Source: an uncultured Eubacteriales bacterium
GTDB lineage: Bacteria; Bacillota; Clostridia; Christensenellales; Aristaeellaceae
Assembly: GCA_902765735.1 (NCBI GenBank)
Contig: CACXBB010000032.1
Span: 1 to 64,000 of the forward strand
Length of the DNA: 64,000 nucleotides
Direction of reading: 5' to 3'
The position numbers and the translations under genes are program-made. Under the pieces are notes generated by a model. It worked only from the letters and a program-made list of their open reading frames with translations, was not told where the DNA came from and did no database searches. Within the stretch, counting starts at the first letter, position 1. The number at the start of each line of letters is the position of its first letter. This document shows, one piece after another, positions 17,730 to 27,820 of the stretch.

Positions 17730-18650
17730 CTATTTCAGCCGGATCCTGGGGTCCATGGCCGCGGTGATCAGGTCGGTGACGATGTTGGCCACGATGATGA
17801 AGGCCCCGTAGAATATGGTCAGCGCCATGATGAGCGTGTAGTCGCGGTTGGACACGGAGTTGACGAACTCCGCGCCGATGCCAGGCACGGAGAACAGCGT
17901 CTCGATGACGAAGGAGCCCGTGAGCAGCGTGGCGATCAGCGGCCCGGCGTAGGTGATCACCGGCACCATGGCGTTCTTGAGCGCGTGGCGCAGTATCACC
18001 ATGAGCTCCGAGGTGCCCTTGCTGCGGGCCAGCACCATGTAGTCCTGCCGCATGACCTCCATGAGGTTGGTGCGCACCAGCCTTGAGATCATGGCGATGG
18101 GGGCCAGCGCCAGCGCGATGCCGGGCATGATGTAGTGCTGCCACGACCCCAGCCCCACGATGGGCAGCCAGTGCAGCACCACGCCGAAGAGCAGCATCAT
18201 CAGAAGCGCCAGCAGGAAGCTCGGTACGCTGACGCCGATGGTGGCGATGAAGGCCACCAGGCCTGAGACCCAGCGCTGCTTCGAAAACGCCGCCACCGTG
18301 CCCAGCGTCACCCCCACCGTGATGGCGATGACGAAGGCCACCATGCCCAGCGACGCCGTGGCGGGCAGGCCGGCTTTGATGATGTCCACCACCGCCTTGC
18401 CCTTGCGGTTTAAGGACGTGCCGAAGTCGCCGGTGACCGCGTTTTTCAGGTACGCCGCGAACTGCGCCCCCAGGGGTTTGTCCAGGCCGTACTTCTCGAT
18501 CAGCTTCTCCTTCACCGCCGCCGGCAGCTTGCTGGTCTCCCCCGCGAAGGGCGAACCGGGGATGACGTGCATCAGGAAAAACGTGATGGTCGCCAGCGCG
18601 AACAGCGTCGCCACGCCGATGGCCAGCCGCTTGGCAATGTACTTGCCCAC
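17730..18650 (-). CDS. oppB: Oligopeptide ABC transporter permease OppB
   Basis: 306 residues. It begins with the typical OppB N-terminus (GKYIAKRLAIGVATLFALAT), has six membrane helices and the EAA-like loop MVLARSKGTSELMVILRHAL. GTG at 18650 is chosen because AAGGTGA precedes it and the family always starts at this point. The longer frame to 18719 would overlap the S9 peptidase gene, whose stop lies four bases before this GTG. Confidence 0.92.
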   Translation of the reverse strand: MGKYIAKRLAIGVATLFALATITFFLMHVIPGSPFAGETSKLPAAVKEKLIEKYGLDKPLGAQFAAYLKNAVTGDFGTSLNRKGKAVVDIIKAGLPATASLGMVAFVIAITVGVTLGTVAAFSKQRWVSGLVAFIATIGVSVPSFLLALLMMLLFGVVLHWLPIVGLGSWQHYIMPGIALALAPIAMISRLVRTNLMEVMRQDYMVLARSKGTSELMVILRHALKNAMVPVITYAGPLIATLLTGSFVIETLFSVPGIGAEFVNSVSNRDYTLIMALTIFYGAFIIVANIVTDLITAAMDPRIRLK

Positions 18651-18654
18651 GAAA

Positions 18655-20637
18655 TCACCTTGCCTTTTGTTGGGTCTTATTCCCCGCATACCGATCAAAC
18701 CACCCGACGATCTCCTCAAGCCGCCTGAGCCGGTGCCTGGGCTTGCCGGAGCGCGACAGCGAATGGTTCTCCCCCTCGAACAGGCACATGCGGGCGGGCA
18801 CGCCGAAGTACTTCATGGCGGAGAACATCTGGACGCCCTGGTCCACGGTACAGTTATAATCGCACAGCGAATGGATAAACAGTATGGGCGTTTTGGCGTT
18901 GGCGGCGTATTTCAGCGGGGACTGGGCCCACATCCGGTCGTGGGCCGTCCAGGGGTCGCCGCAGAACTCGTTGATATCGAAGGTGAACCCGATCTCGCTG
19001 GTGCCGAAGTCGGCCACCCAGTTCGATATCGACCGCTGGGACGCGATGGCCGCGAAGCGGTCGGTGTGCCCCTCGATCCAGTTGCACATGAACCCGCCGT
19101 AGGAGCCGCCGCAGGCCGCCAGGCGGTACGGGTCGAGCTGGGGCACCGTCCTGAGCACGTGGTCGGTGAAGGCCATCAGGTCCCGGTAGTCGATGTCGCC
19201 GTATCTGCCCCGCAGGTCGGCGAACGCCTCGCCGTAGCCCTCGCTGCCCGGGGGATTGCAGAAGAACACCACGTAGCCCGCGCCGCACAGCGCCTGCATC
19301 TCGTGGAAGAAGGGCGTGCCGTAAGCCCCCCGGGGCCCGCCGTGGATCTCCAGCACGCCGGGGTAGCGCTTCTCGGGGTCGAAGTCGGCGGGCCTGAGCA
19401 CCCAGCCGTCCACCCGCAGACCGTCTGCGTCGGTGAAGGGGATGTATTCGACCTTCGCCACGTCGTGCGCCGACAGGTAGGCGTCGTTCACACCGGTCAG
19501 GCGCGCCGCCCCGCCCGCGCGGACGGCGTAGAGCTCGGTCAGTCCGTCGGGCTCCATGCCCGCGAACACGACACGATCTGCGTTCGCGTCCAGCCACAGC
19601 GCCGCGCCCTCGAAGGGCGCGAGGGTCTGAACGGTGTCGTCGGCGTTCAGCCGGCAGACCTCCGCGCAGTATTCCCGCTGGGCAATGAACACCACGCTCT
19701 CCCCCACCGCCGCGGCGCGCCGGCCGCCGCCGTGGGCGCAGTCCAGCACCGCCGCGCCGCCGATGCAGCGGTCCATCCTGGCCGCCAGCCGGAGTTCGCC
19801 GGTGGCCGGGTCGATGCGGTACCAGTCCTTCAGCTGCCCCAGGCCCCAGGGCCGCATGTCGGTCATGGCCGCGACCACGCCCGCGTCCGTCAGCAGCACC
19901 TCGCCCACGCTGTACCCATCCGGCCCCACCAGCGTCCGGGTCTCGCCGGTGCGCAGGTCGCAGCAGCGGACCTCGTCGCACGCGCCCCGCCGGTCCCGGA
20001 ATTCACAACCGGCGTACACCAGCCGGTCGCCCCGGGCGTCCCAGGCGGCCACGTCGAAGTGATCCGGGGTCAGCTTCCTCAAGGCGCCGTCCCCCTCGTC
20101 GTACAGAAACAGCGCCGACCGCACGCGGGACACGTACCCCCGGCCGTTGGCCCACAGCGGGACCTCCTCGATCACGTGATAATCCGCCAGATCGTCCAGC
20201 GCCGCGTCGGAGGCATCCTCCGGCGGAGCATTCAGGTCCGCCTCGCCGCACACGACGAACCGGCCCGCCCCCAGCGGCTTCACGCCCGTGACCTTCATGT
20301 CCAGCGCGAAGGCCCGCCGGGCCTCGCCGCCGTCTACATCCAGCCGGTAGAAGGCCGAGCGCTGCCGGTGCTTCTTCGGCCTGTCCGCCTCGCCGCGCTC
20401 CGACTGAAACAGCAGCGTGTGCCCGTCCTCCCATACGAAGCCGGACTCCCGGCCGGAGAAGGTGAGCTGACGGGTCGTGCCGGCGGCGTTCTCCAGCACA
20501 TGGATGTATCCCTCGTAGCGGTTCTCCTCGGCGTTCTGTTTTTCCACCACAAAGCCGGTGTATCGCCCATCCGGGCTGATGACCGGGTGTGAGACGAAGC
20601 GTATGTCCATCAGGGACGCGATCGTGACAGGATTCAT
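18655..20637 (-). CDS. S9 family serine peptidase (acylaminoacyl/prolyl oligopeptidase type)
   Basis: 660 residues without a signal peptide, so cytoplasmic. The N-terminal part is a beta-propeller with WD40-like repeats and the last 250 or so residues are an alpha/beta hydrolase. The nucleophile is S512 in GGSYGGFMCNW, with the expected Asp (HSLCDYNC) and His (ENHSLSRSGKPRHR) near the end. It cleaves short imported peptides. It lies between oppA and oppB with tight spacing, so uptake and degradation are made together. The ATG at 20637 follows AGGAGATAT. Confidence 0.9.
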   Translation of the reverse strand: MNPVTIASLMDIRFVSHPVISPDGRYTGFVVEKQNAEENRYEGYIHVLENAAGTTRQLTFSGRESGFVWEDGHTLLFQSERGEADRPKKHRQRSAFYRLDVDGGEARRAFALDMKVTGVKPLGAGRFVVCGEADLNAPPEDASDAALDDLADYHVIEEVPLWANGRGYVSRVRSALFLYDEGDGALRKLTPDHFDVAAWDARGDRLVYAGCEFRDRRGACDEVRCCDLRTGETRTLVGPDGYSVGEVLLTDAGVVAAMTDMRPWGLGQLKDWYRIDPATGELRLAARMDRCIGGAAVLDCAHGGGRRAAAVGESVVFIAQREYCAEVCRLNADDTVQTLAPFEGAALWLDANADRVVFAGMEPDGLTELYAVRAGGAARLTGVNDAYLSAHDVAKVEYIPFTDADGLRVDGWVLRPADFDPEKRYPGVLEIHGGPRGAYGTPFFHEMQALCGAGYVVFFCNPPGSEGYGEAFADLRGRYGDIDYRDLMAFTDHVLRTVPQLDPYRLAACGGSYGGFMCNWIEGHTDRFAAIASQRSISNWVADFGTSEIGFTFDINEFCGDPWTAHDRMWAQSPLKYAANAKTPILFIHSLCDYNCTVDQGVQMFSAMKYFGVPARMCLFEGENHSLSRSGKPRHRLRRLEEIVGWFDRYAGNKTQQKAR

Positions 20638-20717
20638 GCGATATCTCCTAATAATGCCAATACGGGGAGCGAACAAATCACTCCCCGACGGCATGATTCA
20701 GTTGTAATTGAAAGGGT

Positions 20718-22346
20718 TTATCCCTCGATGACCACCTGGCTGAAGTTGGGGGTGTCGCCCAGCATGCGATAGCCGGACACGCCGTCCTTGATCAGCGCCG
20801 GGTCGGCGTAGTTGAACAGCGGGATCACGTACACGTTCTCGTCGCAGAAGTAATCCTCGATCTTATGCAGCTCCGCGTAGTACTCGGCGGGGTCGGTGAG
20901 CTTGGCGGCCTCGGTCAGCATGTTGTCGTAAGCCTCGTCGTCCACGGCGGCCACGACCTGAATGGAGCGGGTCCACAAATCCAGGAACTGCTTGGCGTCG
21001 TCGGTGGCGGTGTAGCCGTAGCGGGAGATCTCAAAGTCGCCCTGATCCAGCTGGTCGTAGAACACGCCGGACTCCACGGCCTCGAAGGTCACGTTCACGC
21101 CCACGGCCTGCCAGAAGGCCTGCAGCATGGTGGCCACGTCGCCGTGCATGCCGTTGTTGGAGTACTTGTAGGTGATGCTCAGCGGGTTGGACTCGTCGTA
21201 GCCCGCCTCGGCCAGCAGGGCCTTGGCCTGCTCGGGATCGTAGGTCAGGGTGTAGCCGTCGGCGTCGCCCTCCTCGCGGAAGTCGCCGCTAACGCCGCCC
21301 ACGCCCTTGGGCACGTAGCCGTACAGGGGCTGATAGATGATCGCGCCGCCCAGCACGTCCACCAGCGCGTCGCGGTCGATGGCCAGCGCCAGCGCGCGGC
21401 GGATGTTGGCGTCCTTGGCCCAGTCGGGGCCGGTGGAACCGGAGTTGATGGCCAGGAAGTAGTTCGAGGCGCGGGGCATGATCCAGAGGTTGTCGGTGTC
21501 CAGGTAGGAGGCCGCGGTGTCGGTATCCACGCCCACGGCGATGTCGATCTCGCCGGTCTGGAAGGCCAGGGTCTGGGCGGCGGGATCGGTCATGACCTTG
21601 AAGTTGATGGTGTCCATGGTCACGCTGTCGGCGTACTTGTAGGACGGATTCTTGGTGATGATGCAGTCCTCGTTCTCATTGCACTCCACCAGGGTGTACG
21701 CGCCCGAGGTGGGATAGCCCGCCTCGAAGGCCCACAGGGACTCGTGCTGGGGCGCGAAGTCGGCGCGCACCGGCAGCCACACGTTGGAGCACATGAGCTT
21801 GGTCAGGTAGGGCAGCGGGGTGATCAGGCGGATCTCCAGCGTGTAGTCGTCCAGGGCCTTGATGCCCACGGCGCTGGCGTCCTCAGCGGTGCAGTCGAAG
21901 CTCTCGCCCGCCTCGATGGCGTTGGCGCTGTATTCCTTCGCGCCCTCCACGTAGCTGATCATGTCGTTGATGGCCCAGGCGTTGTCCGCGCCGTAGGACA
22001 GCGCGCGCAGGTAGGAGTACACGAAGTCGTTGGCGGTCACCGGCACGCCGTCGGACCACACGGCGTCCTTGACCATGTGGAAGGTGTACACCAGGCCGTC
22101 GTCGGAGATCTCGTAGCTCTCGCACAGCTCGTTGACGGGGTTATTGGTCTCGTCCTTCATGAACATGCCCGCGTACATGTGGGTGATGGCGTAGTTGTTC
22201 ACGGTCTCGGTGTTCAGCGCCGGGTCCAGCGTGGTGAACTGGGCGTTGATGGCGACGGTCAGCTCGGCGCCCGCCCCCTCGGCGAAGGCCCCGACGCAGC
22301 CGATGGCCAGCATCAGGCTGACGATCAGCGCAATGATCTTCTTCAT
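20718..22346 (-). CDS. oppA: Oligopeptide-binding protein OppA
   Basis: 542 residues of the SBP_bac_5 family. Signal peptide MKKIIALIVSLMLAIGCVGAF; the cysteine in AIGC is a possible but poor lipobox, so it could be lipid-anchored or simply secreted. Family features include FTTLDPALNTETV, VWSDGVPVTANDFVYSYLRA and RRALALAIDRDALVD. It captures peptides for OppBCDF and is the first gene of the operon. GAGGAGG precedes the ATG. Confidence 0.92.
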   Translation of the reverse strand: MKKIIALIVSLMLAIGCVGAFAEGAGAELTVAINAQFTTLDPALNTETVNNYAITHMYAGMFMKDETNNPVNELCESYEISDDGLVYTFHMVKDAVWSDGVPVTANDFVYSYLRALSYGADNAWAINDMISYVEGAKEYSANAIEAGESFDCTAEDASAVGIKALDDYTLEIRLITPLPYLTKLMCSNVWLPVRADFAPQHESLWAFEAGYPTSGAYTLVECNENEDCIITKNPSYKYADSVTMDTINFKVMTDPAAQTLAFQTGEIDIAVGVDTDTAASYLDTDNLWIMPRASNYFLAINSGSTGPDWAKDANIRRALALAIDRDALVDVLGGAIIYQPLYGYVPKGVGGVSGDFREEGDADGYTLTYDPEQAKALLAEAGYDESNPLSITYKYSNNGMHGDVATMLQAFWQAVGVNVTFEAVESGVFYDQLDQGDFEISRYGYTATDDAKQFLDLWTRSIQVVAAVDDEAYDNMLTEAAKLTDPAEYYAELHKIEDYFCDENVYVIPLFNYADPALIKDGVSGYRMLGDTPNFSQVVIEG

Positions 22347-22623
22347 GATGATTTCTTCCTCCTCTGTCGTGTTGCATCCCCACGCGGCGCCCGCCATAAA
22401 TGTATTTTTATGCCGCCGCATGTGCTGTAATCATTATAAAATTTTGAATTGAAGATATCTTTCCCGTTATGTAAAGACGCGGTAAAAACATGCGCGACAG
22501 CGCGGCACGGCATCCGTGAAACTGCATAAACCCCTGCATAATCCAGGGATTTATACATATCCGACATTTGTCCGCCAACGCCTTGCCCAACCGCGTATAT
22601 TATGATAAAATAAAACATGGAAC
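22347..22623. other. Leader and promoter region upstream of oppA
   Basis: An AT-rich stretch. A perfect minus-strand TATAAT lies at 22433-22438, about 90 bases upstream of the oppA ATG, but I see no convincing -35 box at the right distance. Another AT-rich patch (about 22598-22620) faces dhaL. No gene is evident. Confidence 0.4.
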
Positions 22624-22848
22624 GTAACTGTTGAGTCTTATCGGTAAATTGGAGTTTGTATGAGAGTGGAGAGTGAAGAGTGAAGAGTGGAGATATAGTC
22701 AGCCGCGCACATAGCATTGCGGGAATAACAACCAATGTTCCCGCGAATAGAGGTGCTTCGTGACAGGAAATCACGTCGCTTCGTTCTCAGGCATTCTTTG
22801 GCGCAGCCCGACAACTTCCCGTTTATCGGCACGACTGAACAATTGCCA
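22624..22848. repeat. Composite repeat element A with imperfect terminal inverted repeats
   Basis: The left end GTAACTGTTGAGTCTTATCG and the right end (complement GGCAATTGTTCAGTCGTGCC) form an imperfect inverted pair. Inside are GAGTGGAGAGTG-type short repeats, then a 111-bp module at 22689-22799 that recurs inverted at 46092-46202 with two differences. It lies between oppA and dhaL, close to the dhaL start. No open frame in it looks like a protein. Confidence 0.85.
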
Positions 22849-22888
22849 CGGAACCCTGAAAATACCGCGACGGGAGGATCATGCGCAC

Positions 22889-23509
22889 ATGGCTTCAAGA
22901 GTATACGACTGTCTCGCGCTCATCGGAGCGCGGATCACGGAAAACCGCGATTTTCTGACGGATCTCGACCGGGAGATCGGCGACGCCGACCACGGCGCGA
23001 ACATGGCCCGGGGCTTCGCGGCCGTCGTCGAGAAGGTCCCCCGGGACAACCCCGACATCGGTGCAGCCCTCAAAAAGACCGGCATGACGCTGCTCTCCAC
23101 CGTGGGCGGCGCGTCCGGGCCGCTGTACGGCACCGCCTACATGGAGGCGGCGAAGGTGCTCTCGGGATGCGAGACCCTGACGGCGCAGGGCTTCGCGGAG
23201 GCGCTCTCGGCCGCCGTCGCCGGCATACAGAAGCGGGGCAAGTCCGTCCGGGGCGAAAAGACCATGCTGGACGCGCTGATCCCGGCGCTGGAGGCGTACA
23301 CGGCGCGCATCGACGCGGGCGGCAGCCTGCCGGACGCCCTGGACGACGCCTGCGCCGCCGCGGATGAGGGCGTGGCGTACACCAGGACCATCGCCGCCAC
23401 CAAGGGCCGGGCCAGCTACCTCGGGGAGCGCAGCATCGGCCATCAGGACCCGGGGGCCACCTCCGCGGCCATCACCCTCGGGGCCATACGGGACTTCATC
23501 AAGGAGTAG
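22889..23509 (+). CDS. dhaL: Dihydroxyacetone kinase, ADP-binding subunit DhaL
   Basis: 206 residues of the Dak2 fold. The Mg-ADP-binding aspartates lie in LDREIGDADHGANM, and the TVGGASGPLYGT loop is conserved. DhaL receives phosphate from DhaM on bound ADP and passes it to the substrate on DhaK. The ATG at 22889 has GGGAGG upstream at a slightly long spacing. It is the first gene of dhaL-dhaM-dhaK, and the order differs from the common K-L-M. Confidence 0.9.
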   Translation: MASRVYDCLALIGARITENRDFLTDLDREIGDADHGANMARGFAAVVEKVPRDNPDIGAALKKTGMTLLSTVGGASGPLYGTAYMEAAKVLSGCETLTAQGFAEALSAAVAGIQKRGKSVRGEKTMLDALIPALEAYTARIDAGGSLPDALDDACAAADEGVAYTRTIAATKGRASYLGERSIGHQDPGATSAAITLGAIRDFIKE

Positions 23510-23514
23510 ATCAC

Positions 23515-23907
23515 ATGGTAGGAATCGTCATCGTGTCCCACAGCCGGAAGATCGCCGAGGGCGCCAAGGACCTCGCCGAACAGGTGGCGTCCGCCTCCGG
23601 GCGCATCGTCGCCGCCGGCGGGCTGGAGGACGGGGAGATCGGCACCGACGCCGTCATGATCTCCGAGGCCATCCGCGCGGCCGACGGCGGCGACGGCGTG
23701 GTCGTGCTGGCCGACCTGGGCAGCGGCATCATGAGCGCGGAGGTCGCCATGGAGCTATTGGAGGATGAGAAAATAGACGTTCGGCTGGCGGACGCGCCGG
23801 TCGTGGAGGGGGCCGTGGCCGCCGCGGTGGAGGCCGCCTGCGGCAGCCCCATCGGGGAAGTGCTCCGGGCCGCCGAGGAGGCGCGGTCCGCGCGGAAACT
23901 CTGCTGA
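23515..23907 (+). CDS. dhaM: Phosphotransfer subunit DhaM (EIIA-Man type)
   Basis: 130 residues, only the mannose-type EIIA domain, as in the short DhaM of Gram-positive bacteria. H9 in IVIVSHSRK is the expected phosphorylated histidine, and LADLGSGIMSAEVAME is conserved. It takes phosphate from HPr of the PTS and gives it to DhaL. It is the only DhaM in the window, although there are two DhaK/DhaL sets. Confidence 0.92.
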   Translation: MVGIVIVSHSRKIAEGAKDLAEQVASASGRIVAAGGLEDGEIGTDAVMISEAIRAADGGDGVVVLADLGSGIMSAEVAMELLEDEKIDVRLADAPVVEGAVAAAVEAACGSPIGEVLRAAEEARSARKLC

Positions 23908-23919
23908 AGGAGGAGCAAT

Positions 23920-24915
<996 letters not shown>

Positions 24916-25118
24916 TGGGGCAAGAGTATCGGGGAATAGGCAATAGGAATGACGGGGAGGGAACAGGGAACAGGGAACAGGAATAGCCGCTGCCGCGTGG
25001 AGACACGGGCAGAACGGTTGTAGGGGCGGCGATGCGCCGCCCGCCCGAACGGAACCCATGGATTCGCATCGGGCGGGCGCCGCATCGGCGCCCCTACGCA
25101 TGTTCCGCACCGTCATTC
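24916..25118. repeat. Dispersed repeat between convergent genes
   Basis: It contains GGGAACAGGGAACAGG-type short repeats and a palindrome-rich unit at 25020-25098 (GTAGGGGCGGCGATGCGCCG at the left, its diverged inverted copy ending CCCCTACG at the right). This unit is a variant of the GTAGGGACGCC modules at 14598, 32563 and 60206. It lies between the dhaK and URO-D stop codons. Confidence 0.8.
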
Positions 25119-26138
25119 TCAATGATTCGGGTTGATATATTTCCCCGCCGCTTCGCAGATCATCCGCACGCGCCGGTCGTCGATGTCGTTGGGGATGGAG
25201 CAGTCCGCGCCCATGATGTAGCCGCGATAGCCGTTCTCATCGATCAACTGCTTCACATAGGCGTCCAATTCCTCCGGGGTGCCGGTGTCGATCAGCGTGC
25301 CGGGGTTGTTGTCGAAGCCGCCCAGCACGCATTTGCCGGGGAAGTTCGCCCGTCCCTCGGCCAGGGAGATGCCCTCGGTGTGCTGTGCCCAGTTGTAGCA
25401 GCCTGCCTCGTAATCCCGATACCAGGAGATCACGTTGGTGTGCCGCGCGTAGCCGCAGATGTGCAGTATGTTGTAGGGGCTGTACTTGTTGGCCTCGTTG
25501 AGCACCTCGATCTCGGTGGGGGTGATCAGTTTGCGGTAGCGCTCCCGGGGATACAGCGGGCTCTGGACGTTCTGCACGCAGTAGTAGATGCCGTCCAGCT
25601 TCGTCTCGGCAAAGAGCTGCCGGATCAGCGCCACAAAGTCCTTCTGGATCTCCATGCCCGCCGCGGCAAAGGCGTCCGGGAAGCGCTCGGCCAGCTTCAC
25701 GAACTTATCGTAGCGCAGGTCGAGGAAGTCGAACTTGATGCGTATGGCCTGCAGCGGGGCGAACACGTTGTAGAACGTCATGACCTCGCCGTGAAACTGG
25801 TCGATGATGCGCTGCACATGCCTGACCTGCTCCCGTATCCACGGGTGGTCGGGTCCGACGGCGCGAATCTTCATCAGGTCGGCCTCGGTCTCGAGCGGGT
25901 TGTCCATGATCGGCGGGTAGCCCATGAAGCCCTCGTTCATCATCTTCATCATGTCCGGGTCGACCAGTTCGTAGTAGCGGCAGTGTCCCTCGACGATGCG
26001 CTCCCGGATGGAAGCGTCCTTATCCGCGCGGAACTGGTCCGGCCCCAGCACGAAGTGGTGCCAGAAGCCCGTGGGGACCTTGAAGGTCTCCCTGCAGGCG
26101 AAGGCGTCCTTCAAAAGCTGTCTCTTGTCGTACTTCAT
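25119..26138 (-). CDS. URO-D superfamily protein, methyltransferase-like (copy 1)
   Basis: 339 residues, the length of the uroporphyrinogen decarboxylase superfamily. It has H226-x-C228 in ILHICGY and a distal C313 in GADCS. The H-x-C...C pattern is the zinc site of MtaA/MtbA-type methylcobamide methyltransferases and is absent from true heme-pathway decarboxylases. I therefore infer a methyl-transfer enzyme or related lyase rather than HemE. No corrinoid protein is encoded nearby. It overlaps the preceding paralogue (copy 2) by an ATGA. It follows dhaK2-dhaL2 on the same strand. Confidence 0.75.
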   Translation of the reverse strand: MKYDKRQLLKDAFACRETFKVPTGFWHHFVLGPDQFRADKDASIRERIVEGHCRYYELVDPDMMKMMNEGFMGYPPIMDNPLETEADLMKIRAVGPDHPWIREQVRHVQRIIDQFHGEVMTFYNVFAPLQAIRIKFDFLDLRYDKFVKLAERFPDAFAAAGMEIQKDFVALIRQLFAETKLDGIYYCVQNVQSPLYPRERYRKLITPTEIEVLNEANKYSPYNILHICGYARHTNVISWYRDYEAGCYNWAQHTEGISLAEGRANFPGKCVLGGFDNNPGTLIDTGTPEELDAYVKQLIDENGYRGYIMGADCSIPNDIDDRRVRMICEAAGKYINPNH

Positions 26139-27139
26139 CTGCGGTAATCCTCCGCGATTTTGCGAATCAGCTCAAGCCGCGCCACGGGCACGTCGTCGCC
26201 GATGGTGCAGTCCGCGCCGAGGCCCACGCCGGTGGTGCCGGCCTCGTCCAGTATGCGGCAGACCTCGCGGCGGATGTCCTCGTCGCTGCCGGTGTACAGA
26301 AGCGTGTTCGGCCGGTTGTCGAAGCCGCCCAGCACGGGCTTGCCGTCGAAGATCCTCTTGCCCTCGGCCAGGGAGATGTTCTCGCTGTACACCGCCCAGT
26401 TGAACGCCTGCACGGGGTAGTCCACGTACCAGCTTAAGTCGTTGGTGTAGCCGAAGTAGCCGCAGATGTGGATCATGTTCTTCTTCGCGTGGGCGTCGAT
26501 GTTGTCAAGCACCGCAAGGTCCAGCGGCCGCACCACTTTGTCGTGCCGGTCGCGGTTGAAGGTGAACTTGTCCTGTACCGACTGCACGCTGTAATAGATG
26601 CCGTCCACGTTCGTCTCCTCGAACAGCCGGTCCACCAGGCAGTTGACGTCCTTGGCGATCTCCCGCGCGGCGTGGACCATGATGTCGGTGTTCTGCCGAA
26701 ACAGCGCGGTGAACTTCTTGAAGTCCTCGTCGAACTCCTCAAAGCGCAGCCGGATGTACTGAAGCGGCGAAAACACGTTGTACAGCTTGTACAGGCCGTC
26801 CCCGGCGTAATCGCAGATGTCCCTGACATATTCCACCTGCCGGGTGATCCACGGGTGATCCGGGCCCACGGCTTTGATCTCGGCCAGGTCCTCCGCCGTG
26901 CGGACGGTCTTTCTGCACACCGACGGATGGCCAAAGAAGCCGTCCGACATGATCTTCAGAAAGTCCGGGTCCACCTCGTCAATGAACTTCTTCTGGCCGG
27001 TCACCACGGCGTTGTAGACCGCGGGGTCCTCGTAGCCGTAGTGGTCGTGGAAGGACACGAAGTGATGCCAGAAGCCCACCGGCACGCGGTCGGGCTTTTC
27101 GTTGGCAAAAAAGGCATCCATCAGCTGTTTCTTATCCAT
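26135..27139 (-). CDS. URO-D superfamily protein, methyltransferase-like (copy 2)
   Basis: 334 residues, clearly a paralogue of the next gene downstream (shared GFWHHFV, AVGPDHPWI, HICGY, VLGGFDN, GADC). The zinc-ligand candidates H224, C226 and C311 are kept. Because both copies keep all three ligands and are translationally coupled, they may form a heterodimer or act on two related substrates. It lies 18 bases after dhaL2. Confidence 0.75.
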   Translation of the reverse strand: MDKKQLMDAFFANEKPDRVPVGFWHHFVSFHDHYGYEDPAVYNAVVTGQKKFIDEVDPDFLKIMSDGFFGHPSVCRKTVRTAEDLAEIKAVGPDHPWITRQVEYVRDICDYAGDGLYKLYNVFSPLQYIRLRFEEFDEDFKKFTALFRQNTDIMVHAAREIAKDVNCLVDRLFEETNVDGIYYSVQSVQDKFTFNRDRHDKVVRPLDLAVLDNIDAHAKKNMIHICGYFGYTNDLSWYVDYPVQAFNWAVYSENISLAEGKRIFDGKPVLGGFDNRPNTLLYTGSDEDIRREVCRILDEAGTTGVGLGADCTIGDDVPVARLELIRKIAEDYRR

Positions 27140-27157
27140 GTGTATTCTCCTCGTTTT

Positions 27158-27808
27158 TCATTCTCCGGTCTTTTCGATCAGCAGGTCGCACAGCCCCTCG
27201 ATCTGCCAGCTCTTGGTCACCGCGCCGGGGTCCAGGTGCCCCACGCCCCGGTTGGTCTGGTAGCTGGCGCGGCCCTTGACGGCCGCCATGTCGCGGGTGG
27301 CCTCCGCGCCGTCCAGCGCGGCCCGCTTGACGGCAGTCAGCATTGCCCGCTCGTCCTCGCCGTCCCGAAGCCCCTGCCGGAACCGCTGCACCGCCGGGTA
27401 CAGCGCGTCGATCATGGTCTTCATGCCGGGCTCGGCCTGGCCGCGGTTCATCATGTCCTTCACCATGGCCTCCAGCGCGTCGCACAGCCCTGCGGCGTCG
27501 AGCGCCGCCTTTCCGGCGCAGGCCTTCGAGGCGGCCATGTAGCCCCCACCGTAGAGTATGCCGGAGGAGCCGCCGATCTTGCTCATCATCAGCATGCCGA
27601 TCTTGCGGAAGGCGGCGTCAATAGGCATGGCGCGCAGCTCGTCGCCCACGGCCACGAGATTTTCAAAGCCGAGGTTCATGTTGGCCCAGTGGTCCCCGTC
27701 GCCGGTGGCGGCGTCCAGGCCGCTGATGTAGTCGCCGTTTTCGGCGATGCGCCGCGCCGTCCGCTCGAGGTACGCCACGTAATCGCCGCTGGTCAGTAGA
27801 AAGCCCAT
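27158..27808 (-). CDS. DhaL-like ADP-binding subunit (second set)
   Basis: 216 residues of the Dak2 family. Aspartates in LDAATGDGDHWANM are kept; the usual glycine after DGDH is tryptophan. KIGGSSGILYGGGYMAA is conserved. Partner of the upstream DhaK-like gene, 12 bases apart. The set has no DhaM of its own, so it would need the plus-strand DhaM or another donor. The substrate may not be dihydroxyacetone. Confidence 0.85.
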   Translation of the reverse strand: MGFLLTSGDYVAYLERTARRIAENGDYISGLDAATGDGDHWANMNLGFENLVAVGDELRAMPIDAAFRKIGMLMMSKIGGSSGILYGGGYMAASKACAGKAALDAAGLCDALEAMVKDMMNRGQAEPGMKTMIDALYPAVQRFRQGLRDGEDERAMLTAVKRAALDGAEATRDMAAVKGRASYQTNRGVGHLDPGAVTKSWQIEGLCDLLIEKTGE

Positions 27809-27820
27809 ATCCGTTCTCCT

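Noticed and set aside
22347..22888. Riboswitch upstream of oppA or dhaL
   Set aside because: I looked for conserved cores of the common classes and found none; the structured part is the repeat element.
22641..22900. Short minus-strand frames before oppA
   Set aside because: They are formed by the composite repeat; the same peptide fragments reappear at 46156-46259 because the DNA module is repeated, not because a protein is conserved.
24916..25118. Rho-independent terminator between dhaK and the URO-D gene
   Set aside because: The palindromes belong to the dispersed repeat family and have no T-run; a terminating effect cannot be excluded but is not supported.
25119..27139. Heme biosynthesis uroporphyrinogen decarboxylase (HemE)
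   Set aside because: The H-x-C...C zinc pattern and the absence of other heme genes point to the methyltransferase branch.
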